Shown: in pieces, positions 7,462 to 13,131 of the stretch
Numbering within the stretch: the stretch's first letter is position 1
Layout: each line of letters opens with the position of its first letter
Source of the DNA: JAFGTE01 sp043800105
GTDB taxonomy: Bacteria > Patescibacteriota > Gracilibacteria > UM-FILTER-43-11
NCBI GenBank assembly: GCA_043800105.1
Contig: JAZDNJ010000085.1
Coordinates: forward strand, 1-16,803
DNA: 16,803 nt
Direction: 5' to 3'
The notes under the pieces: model-generated
Database searches by the model: none
The model's input: only the letters and a program-made list of their open reading frames with translations
Told to the model about the DNA's origin: nothing
Position numbers and translations under genes: made by a program

Positions 7462-7494
7462 TTTAAAGTCACAATCTGTGACCTTAAACTAATA
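7386..7494. repeat. 109-bp perfect direct repeat, copy 1
   Basis: Identical to 9737-9845. It spans the last 25 codons of ORF6N-2, the hairpin, and the end of ZnR-4. Beyond it, similarity continues with few differences into the ZnR coding ends. This indicates recent duplication or gene conversion. Confidence 0.9.
7460..7490. repeat. Hairpin between convergent ORF6N-2 and ZnR-4
   Basis: Fourteen-base arms with one A.C mismatch around ATC, core GTCACAATCTGTGAC. It touches both stop codons. It may end or protect both transcripts, but it has no T-tract on either side, so it is not a standard intrinsic terminator. Confidence 0.8.
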
Positions 7495-9156
7495 CACTTC
7501 CTTCAGATAGCACTGCTCACAGTACACAATCTCTGGCCTGTCGGGAGAATAGGTGGTTTTGATGGCTAAACCGCATTTGGCGCACTGGCGATCAAACAAA
7601 ACCCTTGGATTGATTTTTGCCTTGCGGGCATAATGCCGACAATCAGGACACAAGTGAGGAACGGGAAGATTATGGGTGCGATAGAATTTAAGCTCCTGAG
7701 GAATCAGTTTAAAGGAATTACCACATGCCTGCCTATCCCGCAGGCGCCCCTCACATTCAATCGCCCAGTTCAAAATGTCATCCGGTGTCTCGACAACGGT
7801 GTCCGGTAAACGGCTGGCGGAAATATTTTTGACGCCCTGAGTTTTCGGACGAACATAATCATTCCACAAAAAACCCTTTTCAAGCGCCCGTTCTTTTGTT
7901 AAAGGAAAATATTCCTGAGCCATGGAGTCGTTATAGCCAAACGGTGAAAGCGACGCGGGAAAGAACCCGCCATACTCAGCAGCTTGCTTCATATGCTCGA
8001 TAATTTTGGGTACAAGCGCTTCGTATTCCTCCTTTTTATACTGCTTATTAAGAATACAATATTTCTTTTTGTTCAGACCCACACACCCAAAACAATGATC
8101 GCAGCCGAAGCAATAATCACAATATTCCAGGTCTGAACAGCCCAGAGAACACTTGTCGCAAAATTTTATATTACTGGATCTATAGACCGCCAGAGAATCA
8201 TAGACAAAATTCGTGTCCATTCCGGCATTAAAACAATCATAACTGTTAGTCAAAAGCCCATCCCAAACATATTTCGCGTTCTCCGAGTTCATTACGTCAA
8301 AACACTCTGTGCAGTTCTTGGAATCCGAAATATAATCGCCAACACAGTTCTCACTATTGTGAATTTGAAGATTTCTACAGGGTAAGGATAAGCGGAGTTC
8401 AGCAACCTTCTTCTTAGCCTGTTGAATTGTAGGATGGGCAAAACCAAAATTCTTCATAAATGCTTCAAATTCTTCCTTTGTTTTTTGTTCGTTATAAATG
8501 CAATATTCCTTTTGACGTAAGTTGACGCATCCAAAACAGTTTTTACAACTAATACAATCTTCGCAAAAATAACAATCACTCACGCCCTTACAGTTAAAAC
8601 ACCAGAGTGAATGATAGGATTCGTGAGTTTTGACGCATTCGTAACAGAGTTCAACGCCCATACACCAAAACAGATCCACTGAATCTCGCCCTAAACCACC
8701 CGTGTTACAGTAATAGTAATTTTCGGCCTGTTCCGCATTAAAACACAAATAACAGTTTCTCATATCATTCGAATCATTACAGTACTCACTATTCTCATTA
8801 TTCCGATTCTGCAAATTAATTCTCGGAACTTCCAGTATCAGTTCCTTGAACTGATCAAAAAAGGGGCGGCTAAAATCAAAGTCACGTCCAAAGTTCATAG
8901 CGTTCCAGTGATCTGACCACCAAATTGACTGGTCATATATTTTAAAAGGAGAATTCGGAGGATAAATGGATACAATATCCCTGCCTGAGAAATCACATTT
9001 ACGTTTATACAGATTCCTTTCGTTCCGAAAAGTCATTCGTCTTTGCATTCTGCAGGACGGACACCACGTAGGTTCCGGGACGTTCATTTTTTCATAAAAC
9101 TCCCGATCGGAATCAGTGATATCAAAACCTGCGTTGCACTGCTTACAATTTTGCAT
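7489..9156 (-). CDS. Cysteine-rich multi-zinc-ribbon protein ZnR-4
   Basis: A 555-residue paralog with N-terminal ribbon (CKQC, CPSC), DFSRPFFDQ block, a dense first cysteine block (CISCKNCFGCVNLRQKEYCIYNE), a second block closing FGCVGLNKKKYCILNKQYKKEEYE, and the final ribbon (CAKC...CEQC). In the first C-terminal ribbon the right half, CPDC, is kept, but the left CxxC is split: C-E, then about seven extra residues (within GRLRDRQA), then C-G-N-S-F. The extra codons form a GC-rich inverted repeat, so a palindromic element seems to have been inserted in frame. Start ATG at 9156, six bases after TATAAT. It diverges from ORF6N-3 and converges on ORF6N-2. Function unknown. Confidence 0.85.
   Translation of the reverse strand: MQNCKQCNAGFDITDSDREFYEKMNVPEPTWCPSCRMQRRMTFRNERNLYKRKCDFSGRDIVSIYPPNSPFKIYDQSIWWSDHWNAMNFGRDFDFSRPFFDQFKELILEVPRINLQNRNNENSEYCNDSNDMRNCYLCFNAEQAENYYYCNTGGLGRDSVDLFWCMGVELCYECVKTHESYHSLWCFNCKGVSDCYFCEDCISCKNCFGCVNLRQKEYCIYNEQKTKEEFEAFMKNFGFAHPTIQQAKKKVAELRLSLPCRNLQIHNSENCVGDYISDSKNCTECFDVMNSENAKYVWDGLLTNSYDCFNAGMDTNFVYDSLAVYRSSNIKFCDKCSLGCSDLEYCDYCFGCDHCFGCVGLNKKKYCILNKQYKKEEYEALVPKIIEHMKQAAEYGGFFPASLSPFGYNDSMAQEYFPLTKERALEKGFLWNDYVRPKTQGVKNISASRLPDTVVETPDDILNWAIECEGRLRDRQACGNSFKLIPQELKFYRTHNLPVPHLCPDCRHYARKAKINPRVLFDRQCAKCGLAIKTTYSPDRPEIVYCEQCYLKEVY
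7726..7749. repeat. GC-rich palindromic insertion within ZnR-4
   Basis: GCCTGC-CTATCCC-GCAGGC (7727-7745) has 6-bp arms. It interrupts the left CxxC of the penultimate zinc ribbon by about 21 bp compared with ZnR-1 and leaves the frame open. It resembles the longer palindrome at 12189-12208 in its GCCTGC/GCAGGC arms. Confidence 0.6.
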
Positions 9157-9162
9157 GATTGA

Positions 9163-9168
9163 ATTATA
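9163..9168 (-). promoter_or_regulatory. Leaderless -10 promoter of ZnR-4
   Basis: TATAAT on the minus strand, preceded by TG, exactly six bases before the ATG at 9156. Confidence 0.65.
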
Positions 9169-9183
9169 CAGCCTTAAAAGAGC

Positions 9184-9212
9184 TTGATAAGTGAACATAT
9201 GTTCACTATAAT
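9184..9212 (+). promoter_or_regulatory. Sigma70-type promoter of ORF6N-3
   Basis: TTGATA (9184-9189), 17-bp spacer, TATAAT (9207-9212). It is intact although the gene behind it is broken. Confidence 0.7.
9191..9206. promoter_or_regulatory. Palindromic operator between ZnR-4 and ORF6N-3
   Basis: GTGAACATATGTTCAC, identical to the copy at 6841-6856 and again centred 42.5 bp from the ZnR ATG. Confidence 0.7.
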
Positions 9213-9226
9213 AAGACACTAGAAAC

Positions 9227-9251
9227 TTGAAGTACCAAAATGGTACTTCAA
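9227..9251. repeat. Leader palindrome of ORF6N-3 (core GTACCAAAATGGTAC)
   Basis: Perfect 11-base arms around AAA, starting 14 bp after the -10 box and ending 15 bp before the ATG, as at ORF6N-1. The core differs from that of ORF6N-1 but both arms changed together. Confidence 0.8.
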
Positions 9252-9266
9252 AATAATGCGTATTTT

Positions 9267-9812
9267 ATGAGCAAAAAAGTATCAACTTCATTGGTTCCCA
9301 TCGAACGGATTGAAGGAATAATATACTTCATTCGTGGCCGCAGAGTGATTTTTGATTAAAATCTGGCTGAATTATATGAAGTGGAAACAGGTGCACTGAA
9401 TCGGGCAATTAAGCGAAATACCCAAAGATTCCCTGATGATTTCGCGTTTCAGATCACTCAAAAAGAATGGGAATCTTTGAGATTCCAATTTGGCACCTCA
9501 AACAAAGGGCGTGGTGGTCGCCGTTACATGCCCTTCGCCTTTACGGAACACGGTGTTGTAATGGCAGCTAATCTGTTAAAAAGTGAACGGGCAATCGCGG
9601 TCAGTGTCGAAATCGTACGCACCTTTATCAAACTCCGTGAACTATTAAGTTCACATAAAGAAATAGCCAAACAACTAGTTGAACTCAAGTCTTTTCTCCT
9701 CAAGCATTCCAACTCCAATGACCGTGAGTTCAGAAAAGTCTGGCAAGCCATAGAAAAACTTAGCCAGCCGCCCAGTCAGAAAGAGCGTCAGATTGGCTTT
9801 GATCTTAGTTAG
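9267..9812 (+). pseudogene. ORF6N-domain protein broken by a nonsense codon (ORF6N-3)
   Basis: From the ATG at 9267 the frame gives MSKKVSTSLVPIERIEGIIY, then FIRGRRVIFD, TAA, NLAELYEV, and continues open to 9812. In ORF6N-1 the same codon is CAA (DQDLA) and in ORF6N-2 CGG, so a single C-to-T change (TAA at 9357-9359) explains the stop. The remainder is intact: RFPDDFAFQITQKEW, LRFQFGTS, AFTEHGVVMAANLLKS, IVRTFIKLR, VWQAIEKLSQPP, IGFDLS. A shorter protein could start at GTG 9381 (143 residues), but it would lack the conserved first helices, and I see no ribosome site there. Promoter, operator and leader palindrome are preserved, so inactivation looks recent, or the stop may be read through. 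Readthrough is speculative. Confidence 0.8.
9476..9502. repeat. Palindrome inside the ORF6N-3 reading frame
   Basis: Thirteen-base arms around a central T with two mismatches, coding LRFQFGTS. The right arm keeps TTGGCACC, as in the second ORF6N-2 palindrome; the mismatches fall in the left arm, one of them in the Phe codon. Confidence 0.75.
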
Positions 9813-9845
9813 TTTAAAGTCACAATCTGTGACCTTAAACTAATA
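9737..9845. repeat. 109-bp perfect direct repeat, copy 2
   Basis: Identical to 7386-7494. It holds the ORF6N-3 coding end, the hairpin and the end of ZnR-5. Confidence 0.9.
9811..9841. repeat. Hairpin between convergent ORF6N-3 and ZnR-5
   Basis: Same sequence as the hairpin at 7460-7490: 14-base arms, one mismatch, loop ATC, spanning the gap and touching both stop codons. Confidence 0.8.
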
Positions 9846-11486
9846 GACTTCTTTCAGGTAGCACTGCTCACAGTACACAATCTCTGGCCTGTCGGGAGAA
9901 TAGGTGGTTCTGATAGCCGTCTGACACTTGGCGCATTTTCGGTCATAAAGCTTGCGCGGATTCAGCCAGGCCAGGCGGTCCTGATAGCGCTGATCCGGAT
10001 GACGGTGGGGCAATGGCAGCTGATGAGCCCGATAGAATTTAAGTTCCTGCGGAATGATTCTAAAAGGTCGATTAGTCACTTCGCATTCAATGGCCCAGTT
10101 CAGCACATCGTCAGGAATCGCCGTAATGAAATCGGGTAACCGGGATGCCGGAATGATTTTTTCCACTTTAGGAAGCGGCAACTCATCTTCCGTCCAGAGC
10201 CAACCACGGGCAAGTACCTCATCACGGTTCAGAGGATAAAAGTCCTGAGCAATTGTTTCATTATAGGCAAAAGGAGACAACGATTCGGGAAAAAATTCAC
10301 CCCACTCCCCCGTTTTCTTCATATATTCAACAATCTTCGCCCTGAGCGATAGATAATCTTCTTTGGTATATTGCCTATTCAAAATACAGTACTTACCACG
10401 TTTTAGCCCCACGCAACCAAACAAATCATTGGAATAAAAAGATTCCACACAATAAGAAACATCTTTCACATCCCAGCAGAACACATTACAGATTCCATTG
10501 TAAGCATTAACCGCGCTCATTGAGTTATACACCAGTTCCGCTTTGGGCGAATAATTGATGTCGGCGGAATCTTTAGCACCCTGAGGGATATTCCAGCAAT
10601 AAGAGCAATCTTCCAGACCGAAACTCAAAAAGCAGTCGCGCGCGTTCCGGCAGTTGATCAGGTAATCGCCCGTGGAATTTTCAGTATTCATCTTATGTAC
10701 TTCCCGCTGTGGGTAATTTAGCATGTGGGTCTTCAGACGAACCATCATTCCGTTCAGCTTCCCACGGTCTTGATGAAGCGCCGTCATCTGTTTCTCAAAT
10801 TGTTCTCTGGAAACCTTCTGGTTAAAGACATAGTATTCTTTATTTTTGAGCCCGAAACACCCAATACAATTCTTACATCCATCACAGTCAACGCAAAAAG
10901 CCAGATTGGAAGAATGATTGCTGTCTTTACAAAAAATGGAATTATAAAGGCCCACACACTCCACGCACTCATAACAAAGCTCACAATTAAAACAGGCATA
11001 GCAGTCCACGCAATCACGCGAATCATTGGTCCAGTAGGAATACAGAATGTTTTCTCCCACCACACCAGACACGCACATGTAACTGTTTTTGTAATAAACG
11101 GAATAAGGGCAGTAATCGCTGTTCTCGCCATGTGAAACAATCATCGCCATGTGCGGCACGGCCTTCATCAATTCGTTAAACTGCTCGAAAAAAGGCCGTG
11201 AAAAGTCAAAATCCCGCCCATAAGCCATCGCATCAAAACGATCAGACCACCAGACATCCTGAGCCGCCACTTTGTAGGGCGAAGACGATCGGTAAAACGA
11301 AATGACGGATTTGCCTGAAAGGTCGCATTTCCGCTTATAAAGCGCGCGCTCATTCCTGAACGCCAGCCGAAACTGATTACGGCATGCGGGACAATAGTGC
11401 GGCTCCGGCACATCAACCTGTTGATAAAACGCCCGATCGGAATCGGTGACTTCAAAGCCTGCTTTACATGATTTACAAATCCTCAT
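9840..11486 (-). CDS. Cysteine-rich multi-zinc-ribbon protein ZnR-5
   Basis: A 548-residue paralog with N-terminal ribbon (CKSC, CPAC), DFSRPFFEQ block, a first cysteine block (CVDCYACFNCELCYECVEC, then CVDCDGCKNCIGCFGLKNKEYYVFN), a second block closing FGCVGLKRGKYCILNRQYTKEDY, and the final ribbon (CAKC...CEQC). The penultimate ribbon is degenerate (CEVTNRPF, then HRHPDQR). The ATG at 11486 is chosen because it aligns with its paralogs (MRICKSC) and lies six bases after a TATAAT box; a TTG at 11504 is upstream but would place the promoter inside the gene. Unlike ZnR-1, -3 and -4, its upstream region lacks the GTGAAC/GTTCAC operator and faces a toxin-antitoxin operon instead of an ORF6N gene, so its control probably differs. 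Confidence 0.85.
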   Translation of the reverse strand: MRICKSCKAGFEVTDSDRAFYQQVDVPEPHYCPACRNQFRLAFRNERALYKRKCDLSGKSVISFYRSSSPYKVAAQDVWWSDRFDAMAYGRDFDFSRPFFEQFNELMKAVPHMAMIVSHGENSDYCPYSVYYKNSYMCVSGVVGENILYSYWTNDSRDCVDCYACFNCELCYECVECVGLYNSIFCKDSNHSSNLAFCVDCDGCKNCIGCFGLKNKEYYVFNQKVSREQFEKQMTALHQDRGKLNGMMVRLKTHMLNYPQREVHKMNTENSTGDYLINCRNARDCFLSFGLEDCSYCWNIPQGAKDSADINYSPKAELVYNSMSAVNAYNGICNVFCWDVKDVSYCVESFYSNDLFGCVGLKRGKYCILNRQYTKEDYLSLRAKIVEYMKKTGEWGEFFPESLSPFAYNETIAQDFYPLNRDEVLARGWLWTEDELPLPKVEKIIPASRLPDFITAIPDDVLNWAIECEVTNRPFRIIPQELKFYRAHQLPLPHRHPDQRYQDRLAWLNPRKLYDRKCAKCQTAIRTTYSPDRPEIVYCEQCYLKEVY

Positions 11487-11492
11487 GGCCCG

Positions 11493-11498
11493 ATTATA
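11493..11498 (-). promoter_or_regulatory. Leaderless -10 promoter of ZnR-5
   Basis: TATAAT on the minus strand, preceded by TG, six bases before the ATG. The associated operator seen at the other copies is absent. Confidence 0.6.
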
Positions 11499-11516
11499 CA
11501 ACAAAAATATAAATCA

Positions 11517-11545
11517 TTGACTTTTCAAATTAGGTACTATATAAT
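11517..11545 (+). promoter_or_regulatory. Promoter of the toxin-antitoxin operon
   Basis: TTGACT (11517-11522), 17-bp spacer and TATAAT (11540-11545), with the antitoxin ATG 33 bases downstream. Confidence 0.75.
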
Positions 11546-11563
11546 GTACATGATTAGATACAT
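11544..11563. promoter_or_regulatory. Candidate antitoxin operator
   Basis: ATGTA-N10-TACAT overlaps the end of the -10 box and the transcription start. Phd/YefM antitoxins usually repress their own operon from such sites; the assignment here is inferred from position. Confidence 0.45.
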
Positions 11564-11578
11564 AATTTTGTACAAATA

Positions 11579-11854
11579 ATGTTACCCAAAATTGTTTCAC
11601 CATCAGAATTGCGAAAAAATCTCGCCGCTTTTTTGGAGCTGGCCATGCACCAGGTCGTTGTTGTAACTGATAAAGAGTCAAACAAGGTCATCATTGATGA
11701 GAGGGAATATAACCGCCTGAGTGCTCTGGCCGATCAGTTCATGCAGGAAGATCCCGAAGGAGAATATCGGCCTGGATTCGTCAAAGAGGTCCTGCACCGT
11801 TCAAGGCATGGAGAAATTGATGAAACAGTCAAATCAATAAAGGACCTGTTATGA
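11579..11854 (+). CDS. Phd/YefM-family antitoxin
   Basis: A 91-residue protein. The N-terminal half has the Phd/YefM pattern: IVSPSELRKNLAAFLELA, a strand VVVVTDKESNKVIIDEREY, then a helix. The family uses this half to dimerise and bind its operator. The acidic C-terminal half (EDPEGEYRPGFVKEVLHRS...KSIKDLL) would wrap the toxin. It precedes a RelE-type toxin with an ATGA overlap. The ATG at 11579 fits the domain start. The operon sits in the divergent position that ORF6N genes occupy beside other ZnR genes. Confidence 0.87.
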   Translation: MLPKIVSPSELRKNLAAFLELAMHQVVVVTDKESNKVIIDEREYNRLSALADQFMQEDPEGEYRPGFVKEVLHRSRHGEIDETVKSIKDLL

Positions 11855-12120
11855 TCGAAGTGGAATACAATAGGGATTTTTTGAAGGATTTTAAAAAATT
11901 ACCAAAAAACATCCGAAAAAAACTGGGCGAATTGGAAGAAATATTCAGAGAGAATCCATTCCATCCCGAATTACACAGCAAAGGATTACACGGAAAATTG
12001 CGGGATTTCTATTCATTTCGGATCACACGCGATTACCGGGTTGTGTATTTATTTACTGATGAAAACAAAGCGCTCTTTCTGCTTGTGGGACACCGAAAAG
12101 ATATTTACAAAAAAATCTAA
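11851..12120 (+). CDS. RelE/ParE-superfamily toxin, probable mRNA interferase
   Basis: An 89-residue basic protein with the RelE/ParE fold signature: FLKDFKKLPKNIRKKLGELE, then GLHGKLRDFYSFRITRDYRVVYLF, and the closing LLVGHRKDIYKK. The Arg of YRVVY and the GHRxDIY ending are typical of RelE/StbE-type ribosome-dependent mRNA interferases; gyrase-poisoning ParE members are an alternative. The start ATG overlaps the antitoxin TGA. The stop TAA at 12118-12120 overlaps the stop of a ZnR-like relict on the other strand, in the same manner as ORF6N-1 meets ZnR-2. Confidence 0.87.
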   Translation: MIEVEYNRDFLKDFKKLPKNIRKKLGELEEIFRENPFHPELHSKGLHGKLRDFYSFRITRDYRVVYLFTDENKALFLLVGHRKDIYKKI

Positions 12121-12164
12121 TAAACCTCCTTCGGATAGAACTGTTTGTAAGTCTGCGTATAACA
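12117..12164 (-). pseudogene. Possible relict of a sixth ZnR C-terminus
   Basis: Minus-strand codons read CYTQTYKQFYPKEVY and stop, resembling the CEQCYLKEVY end of ZnR-2 to -5. The DNA shares AAGGAGGTTTA with the end of ZnR-3. No larger ZnR homology continues upstream; a tRNA fragment follows directly. The match is short, so this is tentative, but its overlap with the toxin stop repeats the array's layout. Confidence 0.4.
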
Positions 12165-12170
12165 ATCAGA

Positions 12171-12218
12171 TGGTAGCCCCGACAGGAACCTGCCTGCCGG
12201 CAGGCAGGTCGAACCTAC
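12171..12218 (-). pseudogene. tRNA 3'-end fragment split by a palindrome
   Basis: On the minus strand, GTAGGTTCGA and TTCCTGTCGGGGCTACCA flank a 20-bp palindrome. Joined, they give a T-arm (loop TTCGATT), an acceptor strand GGGGCTA and an encoded CCA. No matching 5' acceptor (TAGCCCC) is found about 75 bases upstream, where tRNA-Arg lies. It is not the 3' end of that tRNA-Arg, whose acceptor is CGGGGCC. Confidence 0.55.
12189..12208. repeat. GC-rich perfect palindrome
   Basis: CCTGCCTGCCGGCAGGCAGG is fully self-complementary and sits within the T-loop of the tRNA fragment. A shorter relative interrupts ZnR-4 at 7726-7749. It looks like a small dispersed palindromic element. Confidence 0.8.
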
Positions 12219-12233
12219 TTCAAGGGTATTTGG

Positions 12234-12308
12234 TGGTGGCCCCGGGTGGAATCGAACCACCATCTAGACGTTAGGAGTGTCTTGTTCTATCCGTTGAACT
12301 ACGGGACC
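12234..12308 (-). tRNA. tRNA-Arg (anticodon CCU)
   Basis: A 75-nt cloverleaf with encoded CCA. The acceptor GGTCCCG pairs with CGGGGCC (one G.U); D-stem GTTC/GAAC; anticodon loop CTCCTAA with anticodon CCT; variable loop of four; T-stem GGTGG/CCACC with loop TTCGATT; discriminator A. The last anticodon-stem pair is an A.C mismatch. It reads AGG codons. It lies 23 bp downstream of livF on the same strand, with a possible -10 (TACAAT) in that gap. Confidence 0.93.
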
Positions 12309-12331
12309 TTAAGAACAAGGAACATTGTACC

Positions 12332-13054
12332 CTAAGCCAGCTCCCCAAAAAAGACTTTCTCAAGCGTCTTACTGTCAGAAAGCTTTTCAACAGGCCCCTC
12401 CATCGCAATTTTTCCTTTCACCAGAATATAACCGCGGTGCGCGATGTGCAGGAGGCTTTTTAAGTTGTGTTCCACAATCACGATACTGGTGCCAAAAGTC
12501 TTATTCACCTCGGCAATTTTTTCAAACACATCCTGCACGATTTTGGGGGCCAGGCCAATAGACGGTTCATCGAGAACCAGTAGCTTGGGATTCATCATCA
12601 GAGCGCGGGCCAATGAAAGGATCTGCTGTTCGCCGCCACTCATATTGAAGGCCAGCATTTTAAATTTCTTTTTTAAGACCGGAAAAAAGTGAATGAGTTC
12701 ATTGATTCGCCTCTCGATCATCTTTTTGTCGGTCCAAAGAAAGGCGCCCATCTTAAGATTGTCCTCTATGGTCATGGAGGGGAAGATCCGTTTGCCCTGT
12801 CCCACAAAGCTCATGCCGGCTTCCACCATTTTGACGGGATTGGGGTGGATGACTTTGCCGTCAAACTCAACTTCACCGGCAGATTTTTCAAAAAGCCCGA
12901 AAACTGTTTTGAGCAGAACCGTTTTACCCGCCCCATTCGGCCCCATCAGAATCAGAATTTCGCCCTTCCGGACTTCAAAGTCCACACCATGCAGCACTTT
13001 GGTGGGTCCAAAGTGTACGTCCAGGTTCCTGACTTTTAGTAATGTTGCATTCAT
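12332..13054 (-). CDS. livF: Branched-chain amino acid ABC transporter ATPase LivF
   Basis: A 240-residue ATP-binding subunit. Walker A GPNGAGKT, Q-loop region FVGQGKRIFPSMTIEDNL, signature MSGGEQQ, Walker B LLVLDEPSIGLAP and switch His in VIVEHNL are all intact, so it should hydrolyse ATP with LivG to drive import through LivH/LivM. Length and the SIGLAP extension are typical of LivF rather than LivG. It is the last gene of the operon, separated from livG by 77 bp carrying 11-bp repeats, an unusually wide gap for this cluster. The ATG at 13054 gives the usual LLKVRNLDVHFG start; no Shine-Dalgarno sequence is seen. Confidence 0.92.
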   Translation of the reverse strand: MNATLLKVRNLDVHFGPTKVLHGVDFEVRKGEILILMGPNGAGKTVLLKTVFGLFEKSAGEVEFDGKVIHPNPVKMVEAGMSFVGQGKRIFPSMTIEDNLKMGAFLWTDKKMIERRINELIHFFPVLKKKFKMLAFNMSGGEQQILSLARALMMNPKLLVLDEPSIGLAPKIVQDVFEKIAEVNKTFGTSIVIVEHNLKSLLHIAHRGYILVKGKIAMEGPVEKLSDSKTLEKVFFGELA

Positions 13055-13073
13055 CTATATCTAATTTGAGTAA

Positions 13074-13117
13074 CATTGGTGGAACATTGTTGGGGCATTG
13101 TTGGGGCATTGCTGGGG
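13074..13117. repeat. Four tandem 11-bp repeats between livG and livF
   Basis: Units CATTGGTGGAA, CATTGTTGGGG twice, and CATTGCTGGGG. They lie in the untranslated gap upstream of livF. Copy number could vary by slippage and might alter LivF translation; no function is evident. Confidence 0.85.
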
Positions 13118-13131
13118 CAATATCCACAAAA

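Noticed and set aside
9357..9359. TAA in ORF6N-3 as a reassigned sense codon
   Set aside because: Other genes, including ORF6N-1 and ZnR-3, end at TAA at family-consistent positions, so TAA is a normal stop.
2901..9841. Palindromes as a CRISPR array or as intrinsic terminators
   Set aside because: They are not regularly spaced by unique spacers, no cas gene is present, and none has a T-tract.
1184..12120. Array as a transposon, integron or diversity-generating retroelement
   Set aside because: No transposase, integrase or reverse transcriptase is present, and no terminal inverted repeats or att sites bound the array.
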